Source of the DNA: Microthrixaceae bacterium
GTDB lineage: Bacteria; Actinomycetota; Acidimicrobiia; Acidimicrobiales; Microtrichaceae
DNA: 64,000 nucleotides
NCBI GenBank assembly: GCA_020637215.1
Contig: JACJWI010000007.1
Location: 1 to 64,000 of the forward strand
Reading direction: 5' to 3'
The notes under the pieces are model-generated. The model saw only the letters and a list, made by a program, of their open reading frames with translations. It made no database searches and was not told where the DNA came from. Made by a program: the position numbers and the translations under genes. Shown here piece by piece: positions 59,757 to 64,000 of this stretch (position 1 is the stretch's first letter; the number at the start of each line of letters is the position of its first letter).

Positions 59757-61277
59757 ATGCACCGACGGAAGCTGCTGACGGCTCTGGGCCTGGGCGGCGC
59801 CGCGATCGGCGCGGGCGCTCTGTCCGCCTGCGGTGGAGGTTCCGACGACGCCTCAGGAGCTCCCGGAAGAGCAGCTGGAGCAGCAGCCGGAGGAGCGGGC
59901 GCCACGTCGACCACCGCGCCGACTCCGACGGTGGCACCCACCCCCTACGACCCGTCCCGGCCGTACTGGGTGCAGGGCAACTTCGCCCCCGTCGCCGCCG
60001 AGGAGACCGTCACCGAACTGGCCGTCACCGGTGAGATCCCCGCCGAGCTCACCGGCCTGTTCGTGCGAAACGGCTCGAACCCCGCCACCGGCGAGGCGCT
60101 GCACTGGTTCCTCGGCGACGGGATGGTCCACGGCGTCCGCCTCGATGGCGGCAAGGCCCTCTGGTACCGCAACCGCTACGTGACCACGCCGCTGCAGCAG
60201 TCCGGCAAGGGCCTCATGGAGTTCGGCGGGGTCCCCGGCCAGCAGAACAACCAGAGCAACGTGGCGGTGGTGGAGCACGGCGGCCGGTTCCTCAGCCTGG
60301 GCGAGGTCGGCTGGCCCTACGAGATGTCGACCGAGGACCTATCGACGGTCGGCCCGTTCGACTACGCCGGCAAGCTCGGCCCGACCATGACCGCACACCC
60401 CAAGGTCGACCCCGAGACCGGCCGGATGCACTTCTTCGGCTACGAGTTCATGCGGCCCGCCCTCACCTACTACGCGGCGGACTCCGACGGCACCCTCGAC
60501 GTCGTCAGCCCGATCACGGTTCCGGCCACCACGATGATCCACGACTTCGCCGTCACCGACCGCGACGCCGTGTTCTGGATCGGTCCGGTGGTGTTCGGCC
60601 CCGACCCCACCGGGACCTCGCAGATCCCGTTCCACTGGGATCCGACCGGACCGAGCCGGATCGGCGTGATGCCCCTCGACGGGTCCGGGGCCGACATCCG
60701 CTGGGTCGACGTGCCGCCGTCGTTCGCGTTCCACGGCTACAACGCCCACCGCGACGGCGACGACGTGGTGCTGCGGGTGCACCGCGCGGACGAGGCCTTC
60801 GGGCCCAAGGGCGATCTGGTCAGCACGCTGTTGACCGAGTGGCGCATCGGCACCGCCGGCCCCTCGCTCACGTTCGCCGAGGAGCAGATCAGCGACCGGC
60901 CGATGGACCTGCCCAGCCACGACCGTCGACGCACCGGCCGCGAGACCCGCCACGGCTGGTTCGTGACCACGACCTCACCCGACTCCGAGTACGGCTTCGA
61001 GCTCGAGGGGATCTGCCACCTCGACCTGCGCACCGGCAAGGAGGACGTGTGGGACCCGGGTCCGCACCGGCGCGGCGGCGAGCCGTTCTTCGTCGGCGCC
61101 GACAGCAGCCGTCCCGACGGCGACGGGTGGGTGTTGACCTACGTGTGGGACCGCACCACCGACCGGTCGTCGTTGGCCGTCTTCGACGCCCAGGACGTGG
61201 CGTCGGGCCCGGTGGGCGAGGTGCAGCTTCCGGTTCGGGTCCCGTTCGGGTTCCACGGGACCTGGATCCCGGCCTGA
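59757..61277 (+). CDS. Carotenoid cleavage oxygenase family protein, exported
   Basis: 506 residues. MHRRKLLTALGLGGAAIGAG followed by ALSAC: a twin-arginine-like export signal with lipobox Cys25, so it is probably a surface lipoprotein exported by Tat. An Ala/Gly/Thr linker precedes the RPE65/CCO beta-propeller. The four Fe(II) ligands are seen in TAHPKVDP, IHDFAVTD, FHGYNAH and the final FGFHGTW. GLFVRNGSNP and DGMVHGVRL are family blocks. It would cleave carotenoids, stilbenes or similar alkenes with O2. Exported CCOs are unusual. Array A5 follows 12 bp after the stop. Confidence 0.9.
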   Translation: MHRRKLLTALGLGGAAIGAGALSACGGGSDDASGAPGRAAGAAAGGAGATSTTAPTPTVAPTPYDPSRPYWVQGNFAPVAAEETVTELAVTGEIPAELTGLFVRNGSNPATGEALHWFLGDGMVHGVRLDGGKALWYRNRYVTTPLQQSGKGLMEFGGVPGQQNNQSNVAVVEHGGRFLSLGEVGWPYEMSTEDLSTVGPFDYAGKLGPTMTAHPKVDPETGRMHFFGYEFMRPALTYYAADSDGTLDVVSPITVPATTMIHDFAVTDRDAVFWIGPVVFGPDPTGTSQIPFHWDPTGPSRIGVMPLDGSGADIRWVDVPPSFAFHGYNAHRDGDDVVLRVHRADEAFGPKGDLVSTLLTEWRIGTAGPSLTFAEEQISDRPMDLPSHDRRRTGRETRHGWFVTTTSPDSEYGFELEGICHLDLRTGKEDVWDPGPHRRGGEPFFVGADSSRPDGDGWVLTYVWDRTTDRSSLAVFDAQDVASGPVGEVQLPVRVPFGFHGTWIPA

Positions 61278-61289
61278 CCTGCCACCCGC

Positions 61290-61458
61290 CGAACTTGTAG
61301 CCCACCGTCGCTGTGACGACCCACCATCTACAAGTTCGCCGGCCCCAACCGAACTTGTAGCCCACCGTCTCCGTGGCGACCCGCGAGCTACAAGTTCGCC
61401 GGCCCCAACCGAACTTGTAGCCCACCGTCTCTGTGGCGACCCGCGAGCTACAAGATCG
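61290..61458. repeat. Family A hairpin array A5 (3 units, 60-bp period)
   Basis: Units at 61290-61338, 61350-61398 and 61410-61458 with spacer CCGGCCCCAAC. Each begins CGAACTTGTAGCCCACCGTC and ends with CTACAAGTTCG (unit 3: CTACAAGATCG). The outer stem is best preserved here: unit 2 pairs CGAACTTGTAGC with GCTACAAGTTCG perfectly. Inner GTCG/CGAC or GTC/GAC pairs form a second stem. Between convergent genes ending at 61277 and 61474. Confidence 0.92.
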
Positions 61459-61473
61459 ACGGGGTCCGGTCGG

Positions 61474-62643
61474 TCAGAGGATCAGGTCGAGCAGGGCGAG
61501 ATCCGTTCCCGGGGCACCCATGAGCGCCAACCCGAGCGGCAGGTGCGATGACCCGACCGGGACGCCCGACGTCGGAACCACCACGACCGGGACGCCGGCC
61601 AGGCTGCCGACCACGGTCGAGCGCAGCGTGTCGGCCCGGATGCGTTCGGCCTCGGGTCCGTACTCCCCACGGACCGGGGCCGGGCCTGCAGCGGCGGGGG
61701 CCAAAAGGACCGTCCCCCCGACGGTCGCGTCGTGGACCGCCCGGCGGACCCGTTCCCGCACCGGTCGGGCGGCGGCGACCTGTTCGGCGGTGACCTTCGA
61801 CGCGGCGTCGAAGCGGTACGCCGTGTTCTCCCCCATCCTCGGGCGGGATGATCGGATCCACCCACCGTGGGTGGCCCACGCCTCGGCCCCCTGCAGGGTC
61901 CGGAAGGTGGCCAGGCACTCGTCCATGTCGCACCCGAGGCGGATGGTGGGCACCGCCGCTCCGAACCGATCGAGGACAGCCCCCTCGAGGGCGTCCCTCA
62001 CATCGGTCCCGGGTGGCCCGATCAGATCCATCAGCTCGGCGACGATCGCGAACCGCTCGACCGGCGACGGCGACACGGGACGTCCGGCGACCGTCGCGAG
62101 GGCCACCCCGGCCGCGGCGCGCAGCAGCGGAGCGGACCGAGCGAACAGCCCGATGGTGTCGAAGCTGGAGGCCAACGGGGTCACCCCCTCGGCGCTGACC
62201 GCCCCGTGGGTCGGCCGCCACCCGAGGATCCCGCAGTAGCTGGCGGGCACCCGGATCGACCCGCCGGTGTCGGTACCCAGGGCCAGGTCGACAACGCCGG
62301 CTGCCACCGCGGACGCCGAGCCCGACGACGACCCGCCGGTGGTCCGGTCCGGCGCGGCCGGGTTGACCGGCGGCGGGAAGTGCTCGTTGTCGCCGCCGAG
62401 GGAGTAGGCGAGCTCGTCGGTCACCGTCTTGCCCACCACCGTCGCCCCGGCCGCAACCAGCGCCTCGACGACCGGGGCCGATCGCCCCGCCGGGGCCCGG
62501 GACGCGGCCAGGTCCGGGTTGCCGGCCCCGGTCACCCGACCGGCGACGTCGATGACGTCCTTGACCGCCAGGGTCGTGCCGGCCAGCGGACCGCTCGGCT
62601 CGCCCTCGACCAGCAGCCCGGTCGGGCCGATGAACGCCCGCAT
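61474..62643 (-). CDS. Amidase signature family protein
   Basis: 389 residues from ATG 62643; an in-frame ATG at 62691 would place the family C repeat inside the coding region and is rejected. The Ser-cisSer-Lys triad is visible: Lys in TLAVKDVID, cis-Ser in GGSSSGSASAVAAG, nucleophile Ser in GTDTGGSIRVPASYCG. The protein is on the short side for amidases (about 450). It hydrolyses an amide such as a carboxamide or aryl amide; substrate unknown. Confidence 0.92.
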   Translation of the reverse strand: MRAFIGPTGLLVEGEPSGPLAGTTLAVKDVIDVAGRVTGAGNPDLAASRAPAGRSAPVVEALVAAGATVVGKTVTDELAYSLGGDNEHFPPPVNPAAPDRTTGGSSSGSASAVAAGVVDLALGTDTGGSIRVPASYCGILGWRPTHGAVSAEGVTPLASSFDTIGLFARSAPLLRAAAGVALATVAGRPVSPSPVERFAIVAELMDLIGPPGTDVRDALEGAVLDRFGAAVPTIRLGCDMDECLATFRTLQGAEAWATHGGWIRSSRPRMGENTAYRFDAASKVTAEQVAAARPVRERVRRAVHDATVGGTVLLAPAAAGPAPVRGEYGPEAERIRADTLRSTVVGSLAGVPVVVVPTSGVPVGSSHLPLGLALMGAPGTDLALLDLIL

Positions 62644-62655
62644 CGCCGGATCGTC

Positions 62656-62707
62656 GGATTCTCCGGTCGGGATTGCGACAAGGTGTGTCACTGAGCACCC
62701 CTATATC
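62656..62707 (-). repeat. Family C element, copy 2 (about 52 bp)
   Basis: On the minus strand it begins GATATAGGGGTGCTCAGTGA, contains CCTTGTCGCAATCCCGACC and ends near GAGAATCC. The first 20 bp encode the last residues and stop of the upstream gene (YRGAQ-stop); the rest is the 44-bp gap before the amidase start. About 40 of 52 positions match copy 1, and the order of blocks is the same. Confidence 0.75.
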
Positions 62708-63950
62708 GGATGAAGACGAAGGTGGCGCCGGTGGAGAAGCGGGTGAGTGCAACCTCGGAGCGGTCCGGGGCCGGCTCGTCGGCCATGGTGACCGACCAGC
62801 GCGACGGACCGGTCCGCTCCAGCCGGGCGTACGGCGTCACCCCCTCGACCGCGGCCGCCAGGCCGTCGTCGTGGCCGTCGGCCAGCCGACTGATCCAGGT
62901 CTCCATCCCACGCTCGTGACGGGCCGGGCAGTCGCCGAGCACCAGCCCGACGTGGTCGTCGGCGAGGGTGACCCGCCAGTCGACGTACGCCCGGGGCCGG
63001 AACGCCGGGTGCAGATCCAGCACCTGGGCGACGTCGGCCAGGGTGGTCCCGGAGCGGGATCCGTCGCCGGCGGCGAACGCGTCGCGGAGCCGTTGCGAGG
63101 TCAGCCCGGCGATGCCGGTGAACTGCCGGTCGACGACCGCCACGGCGTCCTCGGTGCCGTGACGTCGTTCGATCGCGGCGCCGAACGACATGACCAGCAG
63201 GTGCTGCTGGACGCAGACCTCCTCGGCCAGCACCCGTAGAGCAGCGGTCGAGAACCGCTCGGTGACCAGGTCCGGATCGAGCGGAGCGGTGTAGTCGTTC
63301 CAGCCGTCGGCGACCTCGGCGTCGGTGGCCCCGCGCCCGATCGGGCCGAGCTCGAGCGCGGCCAGGCGGGTGGCCTGCACCGGCGCCATCACCTCGGGCA
63401 GCGGCAGCTCGGGGTGGGCGTCGTCGATCGTCACCGTCCAGTGGCAGTGCGGCTGGCGGTCGGCGGGCTCGCGGGGCGGACGGTGGATCGGGCGGACCTG
63501 GGCCCGGCGGTTGGTGGCGATGGCGGTGGCGTCGAAGGTCGGGTCCTCGATCGTGTGGCACATCGCGTGGACGTAGTCCTCGCCCATCGGTTCGACGTCC
63601 ATGAGGGCGCCGCAGTGGTCCAGCCAGAACTCGCCGTGGTTCGCGTCGATCACCCGGTAGCGGAAGTCCATGAACTCCGGCGGGGCGCCGATGTCGAACT
63701 GCATGCCCTTGAAGATCGTCTCGACGTCGCCGCGCCCGAAGCCCAGCAGCTGCTGCATGCGCCGGGTGTAGATCGGGCTCGCCCCCATCCACTCGTCGAT
63801 GGCGATGGCGGTCATCTCGTCGCGGCCGTAGGCGCCGATCAGGTGCGGCATGCCGGCCCGGTCCATCAGCTGGCCGGCGAGCAGGTACTCGCGGACCAGA
63901 CGGGCCAGCTCGTCGTGGGTGAATTCGGCCAGCGTCCGCGGCGCCGTCAC
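62688..63950 (-). CDS. Conserved actinobacterial protein of unknown function, 420 residues
   Basis: GTG 63950 is 1 bp from the stop of the upstream gene, so they are cotranscribed. The start TAPRTLAEFTHDELARLVRE and blocks such as IDEWMGASPIYTRRMQQLLG, DVETIFKGMQFDIGAPPEFM, HCGALMDVEPMGED and MCHTIEDPTFDATAIATNRR seem familiar from actinobacterial hypothetical proteins, but no function is recalled. Several His/Cys/Asp residues in these blocks could bind metal. No membrane or signal segment. The C-terminus is encoded inside a family C repeat. Confidence 0.75.
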   Translation of the reverse strand: MTAPRTLAEFTHDELARLVREYLLAGQLMDRAGMPHLIGAYGRDEMTAIAIDEWMGASPIYTRRMQQLLGFGRGDVETIFKGMQFDIGAPPEFMDFRYRVIDANHGEFWLDHCGALMDVEPMGEDYVHAMCHTIEDPTFDATAIATNRRAQVRPIHRPPREPADRQPHCHWTVTIDDAHPELPLPEVMAPVQATRLAALELGPIGRGATDAEVADGWNDYTAPLDPDLVTERFSTAALRVLAEEVCVQQHLLVMSFGAAIERRHGTEDAVAVVDRQFTGIAGLTSQRLRDAFAAGDGSRSGTTLADVAQVLDLHPAFRPRAYVDWRVTLADDHVGLVLGDCPARHERGMETWISRLADGHDDGLAAAVEGVTPYARLERTGPSRWSVTMADEPAPDRSEVALTRFSTGATFVFIRYRGAQ

Positions 63951-63951
63951 C

Positions 63952-64000
63952 TCAGGGCTCCGGGTACGACTCGAGGCCCAGCGCCGGGGCGAGCAGCCGC
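63952..64000 (-). CDS. Partial CDS, C-terminal 15 residues only
   Basis: The right edge carries the end of a minus-strand gene: reading frame RLLAPALGLESYPEP and TGA at 63952-63954. High GC and a 1-bp gap to the next GTG support a real gene in operon with the 420-residue protein. Too little is present to name it. Confidence 0.5.
   Translation of the reverse strand, partial: RLLAPALGLESYPEP

Noticed and set aside
4415..61458. Integron attC sites (59-base elements)
   Set aside because: The length is similar, but no GTTRRRY/RYYYAAC core sites or integrase were seen, and units are tandem copies between chromosomal genes rather than between cassettes.
62644..62691. Amidase start at ATG 62691
   Set aside because: It would make the family C repeat coding; the amidase homology begins after MRAFIGPTG at 62643.
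1..64000. tRNA, rRNA or insertion sequences
   Set aside because: No T-loop GTTCRANYC with matching stems and no transposase-like frame was found by reading; a tRNAscan or Infernal run would be decisive.

Overview
The window is very GC-rich, gene-dense bacterial DNA with many GTG starts, ATGA/GTGA stop-start overlaps and short intergenic gaps. The gene content fits a free-living actinobacterium: PimB-like GT4 mannosyltransferase, group 2 sigma factor, ergothioneine genes egtB-egtD, actinobacterial PGPGW, PH-domain and SirB/CbiX proteins, and acyl-CoA metabolism genes. Class Acidimicrobiia would fit, but that is inference. No rRNA, tRNA, insertion sequence or phage gene was recognised.

Layout. 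0-4.4 kb: a class II Fic protein (running off the left edge), a remnant made of a 3'-truncated flavin-binding gene and a 5'-truncated glycosyltransferase, then an ECF sigma factor with its membrane anti-sigma-like partner. 4.6-19.8 kb: acyl-CoA dehydrogenase, cysS, a degenerate GAF-GGDEF protein, SDR, valS, a PH-domain/small-protein pair, MscS, a GGDEF-EAL protein, acyl-CoA synthetase and CoA transferase. 19.9-31.8 kb: GH2 beta-galactosidase, Bcp peroxiredoxin, a CX5R phosphatase, an unknown protein, a group 2 sigma factor, epoxide hydrolase, GT4, dienelactone hydrolase and an IF-2B-like protein. 32-40.8 kb: a winged-helix/DUF559 nuclease-like gene between two repeat arrays, SDR, VOC, SpoU methylase, CbiX, DUF305, then a DUF4230-ABC-FtsX operon. 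40.9-52.8 kb: SulP, a C69 peptidase, amine oxidase, MFS, egtBD, a GrpB-methyltransferase fusion, HlyIII, and a SnoaL-TetR pair. 52.8-57.4 kb: a DisA_N-like diadenylate cyclase protein divergent from a MoxR AAA+/VWA/unknown operon whose promoter carries two LexA-type boxes. 57.5-64 kb: HAD phosphatase, peptidoglycan-binding lipoprotein, HdeD, carotenoid oxygenase, amidase and conserved unknowns.

Two things stand out. First, gene 3' ends, above all convergent ones, carry structured repeats. Family A has five arrays (13 units) of a roughly 49-bp imperfect hairpin, each with a 60-bp period; family B has two very long palindromes sharing 9-bp ends; family C has two copies of a roughly 52-bp element at stop codons. 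Second, the 52.8-57.4 kb block looks like a DNA-damage-linked module joining a cyclic-di-AMP-type enzyme to a MoxR-VWA-metalloprotease-like machine and an undescribed third protein.
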